This document shows positions 53,003-62,572 of a stretch of DNA of 64,000 nucleotides, piece after piece. The position numbers and the translations under genes were made by a program. Position 1 is the first letter of the stretch. Every line of letters starts with the position of its first letter. The stretch comes from Flavobacteriia bacterium (GTDB lineage: Bacteria > Bacteroidota > Bacteroidia > Flavobacteriales_D > Crocinitomicaceae), in NCBI GenBank assembly GCA_016178305.1, contig JACOTM010000007.1:34273-98272 (forward strand). The letters are read 5' to 3'. A model generated the notes under the pieces. The model did no database searches. It was given only the letters and a program-made list of their open reading frames with translations, and was not told the origin of the DNA.

Positions 53003-54052
53003 AGTTAACTTTTTTTTTTTTTTTTTATTAAACCAACCATTGTATGCTGCAATTACAACTGCAGTAATCAATAAATTTACTAAAGCGATTGGGATCATTT
53101 TTTTCCATCCTAAGTGCATTAATTGGTCGTATCGGAAACGAGGAAGCGTCCAGCGAACCCACATGAAAAGGAAAATGAAAAAGAATATTTTTACAAAAAA
53201 CACCAATGTACCAACAATCGCTAATGTATTTCCTGATAAAGCATCCATTCCTGGGAAATTGTAACCACCAAAGAATAAAGTAGCAATAACAGCCGAAGAA
53301 ATAAACATATTGATATATTCAGCGAACAAAAAGAATCCTAATTTCATTGATCCGTATTCTGTATGATAACCACCTATTAGCTCACTTTCACATTCTGCTA
53401 AGTCAAAAGGTGCTCTGTTACATTCCGCTAAAGCACAAACGAAGAAAATAATGAACGCTAATGGTTGTTTAACTACAAACCATATTCCATGTTGTGCATC
53501 AACAATGTCTCTTAAGCTTAAACTTCCTGTCATTAAAACAATAGTTATCACAGAAACCCCCATTGCTAATTCATAAGAAATCATTTGAGATGACGCACGA
53601 ATTGCTCCAAAAAGAGAATATTTATTATTTGAAGCCCAACCTCCAATCATAATTCCATAAACACCAATAGAGACAAATCCCATGATAAATAATATCCCAA
53701 CATTCACATCAGCTACTTGCAATGGAATTGATCTACCGAAAGCTTCAATATTTGGTCCCCAAGGAATAACAGCTCCAGTAATTAATGCTGTAAACATGGC
53801 AATTCCAGGTCCTAAAATAAATAACCATTTATCTGAATGAAGCGGTATAAAATCTTCTTTAAAAAACATTTTTCCACCATCTGCCAAGGGTTGTAAAATT
53901 CCCCACGGTCCTGCTCTATCTGGTCCGATACGATCTTGTAACCATGCTGCTACTTTTCTTTCCAATAAAGTAGAATACATCGCTATTCCTAAGGTAATTG
54001 CAAACAAGACAACTACTAAAATTAATTTTTCTATTAATAATCCTGTATCCAT
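53003..54052 (-). CDS. nuoH: NADH-quinone oxidoreductase subunit H (no stop before nuoI in this sequence)
   Basis: RKVAAWLQDRIGPDRAGPWGILQPLADGGKMFFKED; ends in a run of lysines encoded by A17. Confidence 0.92.
53010..53026. repeat. 17-nt homopolymer (T17 on +, A17 on coding strand)
   Basis: Direct count from the sequence. Confidence 0.9.
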
Positions 54053-55020
54053 TACTTCAAGTTTTTAGTTGAATCATTTAACGGATTTGGTTTATCGTAA
54101 TGACCTTGAGAAATAACCGAATGTTTATCTACTTTCATTGGTCCTTCAATATTCCATTTCGAAACCTCTTTTTTATCGTAACGACATTCATTACAAATCC
54201 AAGCAGTTTTTCCATCTATTGTTTGAACTTCTCCGTATTCATCTTTACGAGCAGTTACTCTATAAATTTGATTTCCGAACATCCAAACGACAGCATTACC
54301 TCCACATTTTGTACACTCGCAAGAAGCATTCATGGGTTTTAAAAACCAAACACGACTTTTGAAACGAAACGTTTTATCTGTCAGTGCACCAACAGGACAA
54401 ACGTCAATCATATTCCCAGAAAAATCGTTATCGATAGAATTTTCAATATAAGTACTGATTTCAGCATGTTCCCCCCTATGCATTACGCCATGTACACGGC
54501 TATCACATAATTGATTTCCAACATAAACACAACGGTAACATAAAATACAACGATCTTGATTCAATTTAATCGTGTTTCCAATGTCAATTGGTTCATGCGT
54601 TCTTCTAGGTTCCTCATAACGTGTTTTCGAACTACCATGTTCAAAAGCTAAATCTTGTAATTTACACTCTCCTGCTTGGTCACAAACGGGACAATCCAGC
54701 GGATGGTTAATTAATAAAAATTCAGTTACTGCTCCACGATTTTCATGAACACGTTCGCTTGTTTTGTTTTTCACAATCATTCCATCCATAACAGGTGTAG
54801 AACAAGATGCAACTAACTTTGGCATTGGGCGAGGATCTTTTTCAGAACCTGCCGCAACTTCCACTAAACAAGTACGGCATTTACCACCGCTACCTTCTAA
54901 TTTACTGTAATAACACATTGCTGGTGGAACGATATCTCCTCCTGCTTGTCTCGCAGCATTTAAAATCGTTGTCCCCGGTTCAACTTCTATTACAACATCA
55001 TCAATGGTTACTTTGACCAT
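54052..55020 (-). CDS. nuoG: NADH-quinone oxidoreductase subunit G, short form (322 aa)
   Basis: 2Fe-2S and 4Fe-4S cysteine motifs (CYYSKLEGSGGKCRTC; CPVCDQAGECKLQD; CILCYRCVYVGNQLC). Confidence 0.9.
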   Translation of the reverse strand: MVKVTIDDVVIEVEPGTTILNAARQAGGDIVPPAMCYYSKLEGSGGKCRTCLVEVAAGSEKDPRPMPKLVASCSTPVMDGMIVKNKTSERVHENRGAVTEFLLINHPLDCPVCDQAGECKLQDLAFEHGSSKTRYEEPRRTHEPIDIGNTIKLNQDRCILCYRCVYVGNQLCDSRVHGVMHRGEHAEISTYIENSIDNDFSGNMIDVCPVGALTDKTFRFKSRVWFLKPMNASCECTKCGGNAVVWMFGNQIYRVTARKDEYGEVQTIDGKTAWICNECRYDKKEVSKWNIEGPMKVDKHSVISQGHYDKPNPLNDSTKNLK

Positions 55021-55033
55021 AGCTATATTTTAT

Positions 55034-56374
55034 TTATAACGTTTCTGCAACTTTCTTTAATCCATAATTACGAGTTAACGCTTCTTGTGGATTTGTTACA
55101 TGCCATTCAAATTCTTCTCGGAAATGACGAATTGCCGCTGCTACTGGCCAAGCTGCTGCATCACCAAGCGGACAAATAGTATTTCCTTCTATTTTTTTAT
55201 TGATTTGTTCTAATAAATCAATATCTCTCATATTTCCTTGACCATGTTCTAATCGGTAAAGAACTTTTTCCATCCAACCTGTTCCTTCTCTACATGGAGA
55301 GCATTGTCCACAAGATTCATGTGCGTAGAACCGAGCGAAGTTCCAAGTATTTCGAACGATGCATTGATCTTCATCAAACACAATAAAACCACCGGAACCT
55401 AACATTGAACCAGATGCAAATCCTCCATCCGATAAACTTTCGTAGCTCATATAACGAGTTTCACCTGTTGCTGTTTTAGTAATGAGATTGTGTGGTAAAA
55501 TTGGAACTGAAGAACCACCAGGGATACAAGCTTTAATCTTTTTCCCATTTGCAATTCCTCTACACCACTCATCGCCGTATATAAATTCTTCAACTGATAA
55601 GCCTAATTCTATTTCATAAACTCCTGGTCTAACTAAATTACCACTAGCTGAAATCAATTTCGTACCTGAACTTTTTTCTGTACCTATTTTCAAATATTCT
55701 TCAGCTCCAATATTGATTATAGGAACAACAGCTGCAATACTTTCAACATTATTCACTACAGTTGGGCATCCAAATAAACCTTTAACAGCTGGAAATGGGG
55801 GTTTCATTCTAGGATTTCCTCTTTTTCCTTCTAAAGATTCTAAAAGCGCTGTTTCTTCACCACAAATATAAGCACCTCCACCAGGAGAGACATATAAATC
55901 TAAATCATAACCAGATCCTAAAATATTTTTCCCTAACCATCCATTGGCATACGCTTCTGCAATTGCTTTTTCAAGAATATCCAACACAAACATATATTCA
56001 CCCCGAATGTAAATATGTGATGTATTTGCTCCTAAAGCATAACTAGAAGTAATCATTCCTTCAATCAATAAATGTGGAATTTTTTCCATCAGATATCGAT
56101 CTTTAAAAGTTCCTGGCTCACTTTCATCTGCATTGCAAACTAAATATCTAGGAACACCTTCAGGTTTAGCCAAAAAAGACCATTTCATTCCTGTTGGAAA
56201 TCCTGCTCCTCCTCTACCTTTTAAAGCAGATTTTTGAACTTCTTCAACCACTTCTTGTGGAGACATTGTTTTCAAAGCCTTTTCTACAGAGCGGTATCCA
56301 CCATGATTACGATAAACATCATACGTTTGAATACCTGGAACGTCAATATGTTCTAATAGTAATTTTCTTCCCAT
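55034..56374 (-). CDS. nuoF: NADH-quinone oxidoreductase subunit F
   Basis: GRGGAGFPTGMKWSF; CGEETALLESLEGKRG; ESCGQCSPCREGTGWM. Confidence 0.96.
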   Translation of the reverse strand: MGRKLLLEHIDVPGIQTYDVYRNHGGYRSVEKALKTMSPQEVVEEVQKSALKGRGGAGFPTGMKWSFLAKPEGVPRYLVCNADESEPGTFKDRYLMEKIPHLLIEGMITSSYALGANTSHIYIRGEYMFVLDILEKAIAEAYANGWLGKNILGSGYDLDLYVSPGGGAYICGEETALLESLEGKRGNPRMKPPFPAVKGLFGCPTVVNNVESIAAVVPIINIGAEEYLKIGTEKSSGTKLISASGNLVRPGVYEIELGLSVEEFIYGDEWCRGIANGKKIKACIPGGSSVPILPHNLITKTATGETRYMSYESLSDGGFASGSMLGSGGFIVFDEDQCIVRNTWNFARFYAHESCGQCSPCREGTGWMEKVLYRLEHGQGNMRDIDLLEQINKKIEGNTICPLGDAAAWPVAAAIRHFREEFEWHVTNPQEALTRNYGLKKVAETL

Positions 56375-56916
56375 TAGTTTTGATTTTTAAGTTGTGCATA
56401 TTTTGCACGATATTCTTCAATCAACTGATCCACTTTTTCGGGAGTTAAATGTTCATGATAAACTTTACCACATTGCAACATTGGTGCATAACCACAAGCT
56501 CCTAAACATTCCGAAGTTTTCAAAGTGAAAATCCCATCAGCACTTGTTTCTCCGACTTTTGAGATTCCTAATCTATTTTTGATGTGTTCGATAATTTGGT
56601 CACTTCCCACTAACATACATGGTCCGGTTCTACAAACCTCGAAAACAAATTTACCAGTAGGTTCTAAATTAAACATGGTATAAAAAGTAGCAACTTCATA
56701 TACTTCAACTGGTTGAATATTTAAAAGATCAGCAACATAGTCCATTGTTTCTTGGCTCAGCCATCCTCCAAATTCTTCTTCGGCGATGTGTAAAATTCGA
56801 ATCAATGCACTTTTATGTCTTCCTTCTGGAAATTGACTGATAATTCTGTTAACTTCTTTCAACGATTCTTCGCTAAAAGGAGGTTTTTTACTTTGCAATT
56901 CGTGTGTACTTATCAT
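56374..56916 (-). CDS. nuoE: NADH-quinone oxidoreductase subunit E
   Basis: CRTGPCMLVGS and CLGACGYAPML motifs. Confidence 0.94.
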   Translation of the reverse strand: MISTHELQSKKPPFSEESLKEVNRIISQFPEGRHKSALIRILHIAEEEFGGWLSQETMDYVADLLNIQPVEVYEVATFYTMFNLEPTGKFVFEVCRTGPCMLVGSDQIIEHIKNRLGISKVGETSADGIFTLKTSECLGACGYAPMLQCGKVYHEHLTPEKVDQLIEEYRAKYAQLKNQN

Positions 56917-56919
56917 AAT

Positions 56920-58152
56920 CTATGCGTCCAATTCTCCAGCAATAACATTCAAACTACTTAAAGTCAACACCGCGTCACTGATTGTTTGACCTTTAATCAT
57001 TTCTGGATATGCTTGATAATAAATAAAACAAGGGCGACGGAATTGTAAACGGTAAGGTGAACGACCTCCATCACTGATTAAATAAAAACCTAATTCTCCA
57101 TTTCCACCTTCTACACTATGGTACACCTCACCTACAGGTACTGGAGTTTCTCCCATAATAATTTTGAAGTGATAAATCAATGCTTCCATATTTTCATAAA
57201 CCTCTTGTTTAGGAGGTAAAAAGAAATCTGGAATATCTGCATGTATAGGACCTTCGGGCAATGCGCCATAAGCTTGTTTAATAATAGAAAGACTTTGGCG
57301 GATTTCTTCTTGGCGAACCTGAAAACGGTCATACGTATCACCACCAGAACCAACAGGGATGATAAAATCAAAATCTTCATAAGAAGAATAAGGATTCATT
57401 GCTCTCACATCATAATCAACACCTGCAGCTCTTAAATTAGGACCAGAAAAAGAATAAGCTAAAGCTCTTTCAGCAGAGATAGGACCAGAATTAATTGTTC
57501 TATCCATAAAGATTCTGTTTCTAGTTAATAGATTATCAAATTCTTGAAATAATGGAGGAAATTCTACTAAAAAGGCTTTTAATTTTTTATGAAACTCTGG
57601 AGAAAAATCACGGTCAAAGCCACCTATACGTCCAAGATTTGTAGTCAAACGTGCTCCACACATTTCTTCGTACATTTCATATATTTTTTCTCGAAGTTGG
57701 AACATATAAGTAAATCCCGTTAAAGCACCAGTATCTACCCCAATCACTGAATTACATACCAAATGATCTGCTATTCGAGCTAACTCCATCATAATTACGC
57801 GCATATAATCTACACGTTTAGGAATTTCACATTGCAATAATTTTTCAATTGTCATGTGGTAACCTATATTATTAATTGGAGATGAACAATAGTTCAAACG
57901 GTCTGTTAAAGTTGTTATTTGATTGTAAGGTCTTCTTTCGGCAATTTTCTCAAAAGCTCTGTGAATATACCCTACAGTTTGTTTTGCATCTAATATTTTT
58001 TCTCCATCTACTTGCAAGATATTTTGAAAAATACCATGAGTTGCGGGATGAGTTGGACCTAAGTTCAACGTTGCAATATCACCATCAATTGTTTCAGAAG
58101 AGTAATATTTTTTACTTTCAAATTGATTCTTATCGTAATTATTTTCACTCAT
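56920..58152 (-). CDS. nuoD: NADH-quinone oxidoreductase subunit D
   Basis: NLGPTHPATHGIFQ; C-terminal motifs of the 49-kDa family. Confidence 0.96.
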   Translation of the reverse strand: MSENNYDKNQFESKKYYSSETIDGDIATLNLGPTHPATHGIFQNILQVDGEKILDAKQTVGYIHRAFEKIAERRPYNQITTLTDRLNYCSSPINNIGYHMTIEKLLQCEIPKRVDYMRVIMMELARIADHLVCNSVIGVDTGALTGFTYMFQLREKIYEMYEEMCGARLTTNLGRIGGFDRDFSPEFHKKLKAFLVEFPPLFQEFDNLLTRNRIFMDRTINSGPISAERALAYSFSGPNLRAAGVDYDVRAMNPYSSYEDFDFIIPVGSGGDTYDRFQVRQEEIRQSLSIIKQAYGALPEGPIHADIPDFFLPPKQEVYENMEALIYHFKIIMGETPVPVGEVYHSVEGGNGELGFYLISDGGRSPYRLQFRRPCFIYYQAYPEMIKGQTISDAVLTLSSLNVIAGELDA

Positions 58153-58165
58153 ATTACAACACTAT

Positions 58166-58681
58166 TTAATCTCTACCAAAAAAACGATCGTCTTTATCTT
58201 CTCTCGTTGCATCTTCCAATTGATACTCTTTACGCATTGGAAAATAGTTCATTGAATCTTCATTTAAAATTCGAACTAAGTTGGGATGTCCTTCGAAAAT
58301 AATTCCATAAAAATCGAAAGTTTCTCTTTCTTGCCAATCTGCTCCATCGTATAAGTCAGTAATTGTCGCTATCGTTGGATTTTCAATTGGTAAAAATGAT
58401 TTCAAACGAATTCGAAAATTATGAATTAAACTATGTAAATGGTAAACTACACACAATTCTTTACCTTCATTTTCAGGGTAATGGATTCCTCCTATTAATG
58501 TCAAATAATTAACATTTAAAGCAGGCTCATTCTTCAACCATTCAATAACTGAATGTATTTCATTTGACGTTACTTCAACAGTTAATAAACCAAAAGGCTC
58601 TTGTTGTTCGCCTAAACTTTCCCCAAATTTTTCTTTTAACTTCGAAAATACGAGTTCATTCGTCAACGTACTATTTGCCAT
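58166..58681 (-). CDS. nuoC: NADH-quinone oxidoreductase subunit C (start revised from 58750 to MANSTLTNELVF)
   Basis: WQERETFDFYGIIFEGHPNLVRIL; revised start gives a short overlap with nuoB. Confidence 0.92.
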   Translation of the reverse strand: MANSTLTNELVFSKLKEKFGESLGEQQEPFGLLTVEVTSNEIHSVIEWLKNEPALNVNYLTLIGGIHYPENEGKELCVVYHLHSLIHNFRIRLKSFLPIENPTIATITDLYDGADWQERETFDFYGIIFEGHPNLVRILNEDSMNYFPMRKEYQLEDATREDKDDRFFGRD

Positions 58682-59225
58682 CTGATTCAATGTTATAAGT
58701 TTGTAACATTTTCTTGTATTCATCTGAATTTCTTCGACGCAATGATTCATTTTTAATCATTTCGTGAATATTCATAATTCCATCTATAATTTGCTCTGGT
58801 CTAGGAGGACATCCAGGAACATAAACATCCACTGGAATCACTCTATCAATTCCTTGAAGAACGCTATAAGTATCAAAAACACCACCACTAGAAGCACATG
58901 CACCAACTGAAAGAACCCATTTCGGTTCAGCCATTTGTTCGTAAACTTGCTTTAAAATTGGAGCTAATTTTTTAGAAATTGTTCCTGCAACAATTAACAA
59001 ATCTGCTTGACGAGGAGAAAACGACATCCGTTCCATTCCAAATCGAGCTAAATCGTAGTTACTTCCCATCGTAGCCATGAACTCAATACCACAACAAGAT
59101 GTAGCAAAAGGCAAAGGCCACAACGAATTTGATCGCGCAGCACCAATTGCTTTATCCAAAGTTGTTAATTGAAATCCTTGACCGTTGATAGTCTCTACTT
59201 TCGCATCAAAGTTTACTTTTCCCAT
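58671..59225 (-). CDS. nuoB: NADH-quinone oxidoreductase subunit B
   Basis: LPFATSCCGIEFMATMG; GCASSGGVFDTYSVLQGID; VPGCPPRPEQIIDGI. Confidence 0.96.
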   Translation of the reverse strand: MGKVNFDAKVETINGQGFQLTTLDKAIGAARSNSLWPLPFATSCCGIEFMATMGSNYDLARFGMERMSFSPRQADLLIVAGTISKKLAPILKQVYEQMAEPKWVLSVGACASSGGVFDTYSVLQGIDRVIPVDVYVPGCPPRPEQIIDGIMNIHEMIKNESLRRRNSDEYKKMLQTYNIESDGK

Positions 59226-59578
59226 TCGAGAGCTCCTTTTTTAAGTACATAGAAAAATCCAACTAAGAAGAATGCAACGAACATGATAACAGCTAGAAGT
59301 CCTTCCAACTTTAAATCACTAAAATTCACTGCATAAGGATAAAAGAATATTACTTCTACATCGAATAACACGAATAAAATCGCTGTTAAAAAGTAACGAA
59401 CCGATACGGGGAAACGAGCGTCTCCTTTTGATTCGATACCACATTCGAAATTGGCATCTTTCTTTTTTGAATTTAATTTTGGTCCTAAAACGTGCGTTAC
59501 AACCAACACCAATACCACAAATCCAATAGCCACACCGGCTTGAATAAGTATCGGTAAATAATCATTTGCTGTTGACAT
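59213..59578 (-). CDS. nuoA: NADH-quinone oxidoreductase subunit A
   Basis: FECGIESKGDARFPVSVRYFLTAILFVLFDVEVIFFYP. Confidence 0.95.
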   Translation of the reverse strand: MSTANDYLPILIQAGVAIGFVVLVLVVTHVLGPKLNSKKKDANFECGIESKGDARFPVSVRYFLTAILFVLFDVEVIFFYPYAVNFSDLKLEGLLAVIMFVAFFLVGFFYVLKKGALEWEK

Positions 59579-59616
59579 TTGTATCTTTTTAAATTATTCA
59601 ACCATTCATGAGCGCA

Positions 59617-59649
59617 CAAATTTATAGTTTTTTAACTAAACGAAATCAA
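59617..59649 (-). promoter_or_regulatory. Bacteroidetes-type promoter of the nuo operon
   Basis: Minus strand TTTGatttcgtttagttaaaaaactaTAAATTTG, ~40 nt upstream of nuoA. Confidence 0.5.
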
Positions 59650-59837
59650 ATTTTTAAATTTAATACACGATTATTTCTATTTATTATTTGTTAACTACAG
59701 TAAAACAGTAGTTTAGAGATGAGTATTATTTTTGATTTTTATGTTTTGAATCATTATTTATTTGAAAGGAATTTGTGAGTCGGGAGTTTTATTGGTTTGT
59801 CGGTATTGAGGGGGGGGGGTGTTGTTTTGACACGGAG

Positions 59838-59871
59838 AACGCTAAGACGCTAAGGTCGCTAAGATAGACGG
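59838..59871 (+). repeat. isolated CGCTAAG-type short-period repeat
   Basis: aacgctaagacgctaaggtcgctaagatagacgg; same motif as inside the 62.6-63.4 kb array. Confidence 0.75.
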
Positions 59872-59931
59872 AGGAGTTTGTGTGTGGGTGTGGGTGTTTT
59901 TTTAGGGGGGGGATTTCGACATAATTGAAAT

Positions 59932-61260
59932 TTATAAAACTTTTCTTTTCCAATCAAATAATCTTAAATAGAGTAAGGATAGAACTCCCATTGAAATAAA
60001 ATAAACATACTCAACACTCCATATCCAAAATATATCTACGCTTAAAATTTTAATTAAAGTATAAGCTACTATAATATAGATAATCACACATATAACTTCA
60101 ATAAAAAAAGTAACTCTTGTATTACCACTACCATTTATTGTTTGAAAGTAAACTGTAAAAAATCCATATATATAAATTGACAAAGATACATAGCGAAGAA
60201 TTTCTCCACTTACAACTTGATAAGTAGCTTTTGGGTTAACAATCGAAATTAACACTTCTGGATAAAAAATAGCTCCGTGAAAAATTGCAAAAAGAAACAA
60301 TACTGTCAATATTTGAATTCGCTTTTGAATTGTTTTTAACGCTCCCAAATCTCCACTTCCAATATACTGAGATATATACGTTTTTGTAGTTGCTGAAAAA
60401 CCCCATATAGGCACAAATGCTAAAAAATAAATTGCCCTAATATTTTGAGAAACGGTTAGTTCGAATTTACCAATCTGCTCTATCCATGTAAAAAAAATTG
60501 TCCAAGTAGCTAATGCTATAACACCTTGAAACATAATAGGACTACCCACTTTAATTAATTCTTTAAATGAAGTATAATTAAACGAAAAGTGATCAAATAA
60601 ATTATATTCTTTTTTTAATTTTGAAAAGAATATATATCCTACCAAAAACAACATTCCACAACTATCAGCAATTGTATTTGCGATGGCAGCACCTTCTAAT
60701 CCCAATTCAGGAAATGATCCTTTTCCAAAAATAAGAACATAATCTAAAAAAACATTTGAAAGAGCAGTAATTAAAGCACTAATTAAAACCACAGAAGTCT
60801 TTCCAGAAGCAAATAAAAAGGCTTGAATTGACAATGTAATCATTGCAAAAAATAAAGCATAACTGCGATAGGAAAGAAAAGATATTTGTGCATTTGCTAA
60901 ATCTTTATGCTTCGAGTAATAATACAACAAAGAAGGCATAACATACTGAATAAAAGAAAATAAACATAAAGCAATCAATAAATGTGTTATTATTGACGTA
61001 CCAAATATTCTACCTATTGAATCAAATCTTTTTTGACCAATTCTACGTGCAATTAAAATTTGAGAACCATCTGCCATTCCTGACAAAGCAATGAAAACCG
61101 TCACATAAATCAATCCAGCATTTCCTGAAGCATCATACGATAACGCATCATATCTACCTAAAAAAGCTGCATCTGTCAAAAAAACGATGGCCTGAATAAA
61201 GCTTGAAACCATTAAAGGTAACGCTACTTTCAATATAGTGGAATATCTATAATCTAACAT
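59932..61260 (-). CDS. MATE family efflux transporter
   Basis: 12-TM MatE-like sequence; LPLMVSSFIQAIVFLTDAAFLGRY. Confidence 0.88.
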   Translation of the reverse strand: MLDYRYSTILKVALPLMVSSFIQAIVFLTDAAFLGRYDALSYDASGNAGLIYVTVFIALSGMADGSQILIARRIGQKRFDSIGRIFGTSIITHLLIALCLFSFIQYVMPSLLYYYSKHKDLANAQISFLSYRSYALFFAMITLSIQAFLFASGKTSVVLISALITALSNVFLDYVLIFGKGSFPELGLEGAAIANTIADSCGMLFLVGYIFFSKLKKEYNLFDHFSFNYTSFKELIKVGSPIMFQGVIALATWTIFFTWIEQIGKFELTVSQNIRAIYFLAFVPIWGFSATTKTYISQYIGSGDLGALKTIQKRIQILTVLFLFAIFHGAIFYPEVLISIVNPKATYQVVSGEILRYVSLSIYIYGFFTVYFQTINGSGNTRVTFFIEVICVIIYIIVAYTLIKILSVDIFWIWSVEYVYFISMGVLSLLYLRLFDWKRKVL

Positions 61261-62429
61261 TAATCTACTTGTAAAACCAATCCTTTAAGATATTCTCCTT
61301 CGGGATGAAAAGCATTGATCGGATGATCTGCTGGTTGATGTAACTGTTCTAAAATTCGAACATTTCGACCTGCTTCTATAGCTGCAGCAATGATTGTATT
61401 GGTAAACAAAAATTTATCAACAACTTGAGAACATGAAAAAGTAAAAATAATACCCCCTGGCTTTATTTGCCGAATTGCGTGAGCGTTTAATCTTTTATAC
61501 CCCTGAATAGCTTTATGTCTTTTATCTCTATGTTTTGCAAATGCAGGAGGATCTAGAACGATTATATCATAGGCTTCGGGTAATTCTTTCATGTATTCCA
61601 TAGCATCAGCAACAATTGATTGGTGTTTTTTTCCAAAATCATTTAAGGCAATATTTTCCTCCGTTAATGCAATTGCTTTTTTAGAACTATCTAACGAATG
61701 AACTAATTCCGCCCCTTCTTTTAATGCTAACAAACTAAATCCACCCGAGTAACAAAAAGTATTCAGCACTTTTTTATTGCGTGCATATTTCCCTAATAAA
61801 AATCTATTTTCTCGTTGATCTATGAAAAATCCTGTTTTTTGTCCTGTAATCCAATCAATATTTAATTCAACACCATTTTCTTTTGCTACATGTGGAGTTA
61901 AACATTCTCCAAAAAGATAAACATCCTTCCCTTCCGCTCTTGATGGCAAAGTATCCGATGATTTAGAATAAACTGCTGTTAAACTTACTCCTAATGCCTT
62001 CTTTAATGCTTCTGAAATCAATTCTATGGAATTATACATTCCAATACTATGACATTGAATTACCGCTACTCCATTGTAAAAATCGACAATTAAACCAGGT
62101 AAAGAATCCCCTTCTCCATGCACTAAACGACAAATATTTGAATTTGGATTAATTAAATTTAATTTTTCTCGTAATTCTACCGCATTTTGAATTTTTTGGT
62201 TGTAAAACTCTTGATCTAAATCTACGGGTTCAAAAGTCAATATTCGCACTGATATTGTTGCATGCTGAAAATGTCCTCGTGCTAAAAATCGATCTTTATG
62301 ATCACATACTGTAACAATATCTCCATCTTTAAATGTTTCGACTTCACTTATAATAGCACCTGAAAATACCCAAGGATGTCTTCTTTCTATTGAATTTACT
62401 TTGTTTTTATGTATGCGAACGATGTTCAT
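61260..62429 (-). CDS. class I SAM-dependent rRNA (cytosine-C5) methyltransferase, RlmI-like
   Basis: PUA-like N-terminus (KVNSIERRHPWVFSGAI), GQKTGFFIDQRENR, VLNTFCYSGGFSLLALKEGA, DIIVLDPPAFAKHRDK. Confidence 0.9.
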   Translation of the reverse strand: MNIVRIHKNKVNSIERRHPWVFSGAIISEVETFKDGDIVTVCDHKDRFLARGHFQHATISVRILTFEPVDLDQEFYNQKIQNAVELREKLNLINPNSNICRLVHGEGDSLPGLIVDFYNGVAVIQCHSIGMYNSIELISEALKKALGVSLTAVYSKSSDTLPSRAEGKDVYLFGECLTPHVAKENGVELNIDWITGQKTGFFIDQRENRFLLGKYARNKKVLNTFCYSGGFSLLALKEGAELVHSLDSSKKAIALTEENIALNDFGKKHQSIVADAMEYMKELPEAYDIIVLDPPAFAKHRDKRHKAIQGYKRLNAHAIRQIKPGGIIFTFSCSQVVDKFLFTNTIIAAAIEAGRNVRILEQLHQPADHPINAFHPEGEYLKGLVLQVD

Positions 62430-62572
62430 TTGAATTATTTTTAATTATAAACAAAAGTAGTTTTATTTTCTTAATTGGTTTTGGAACTGGAATAATATGT
62501 TCTTAGAATTTTCGTAATTTGAAATTGTTATTCTTGAAAAAGTACAGTGATGGAGAAATGCTTGATTGCATT

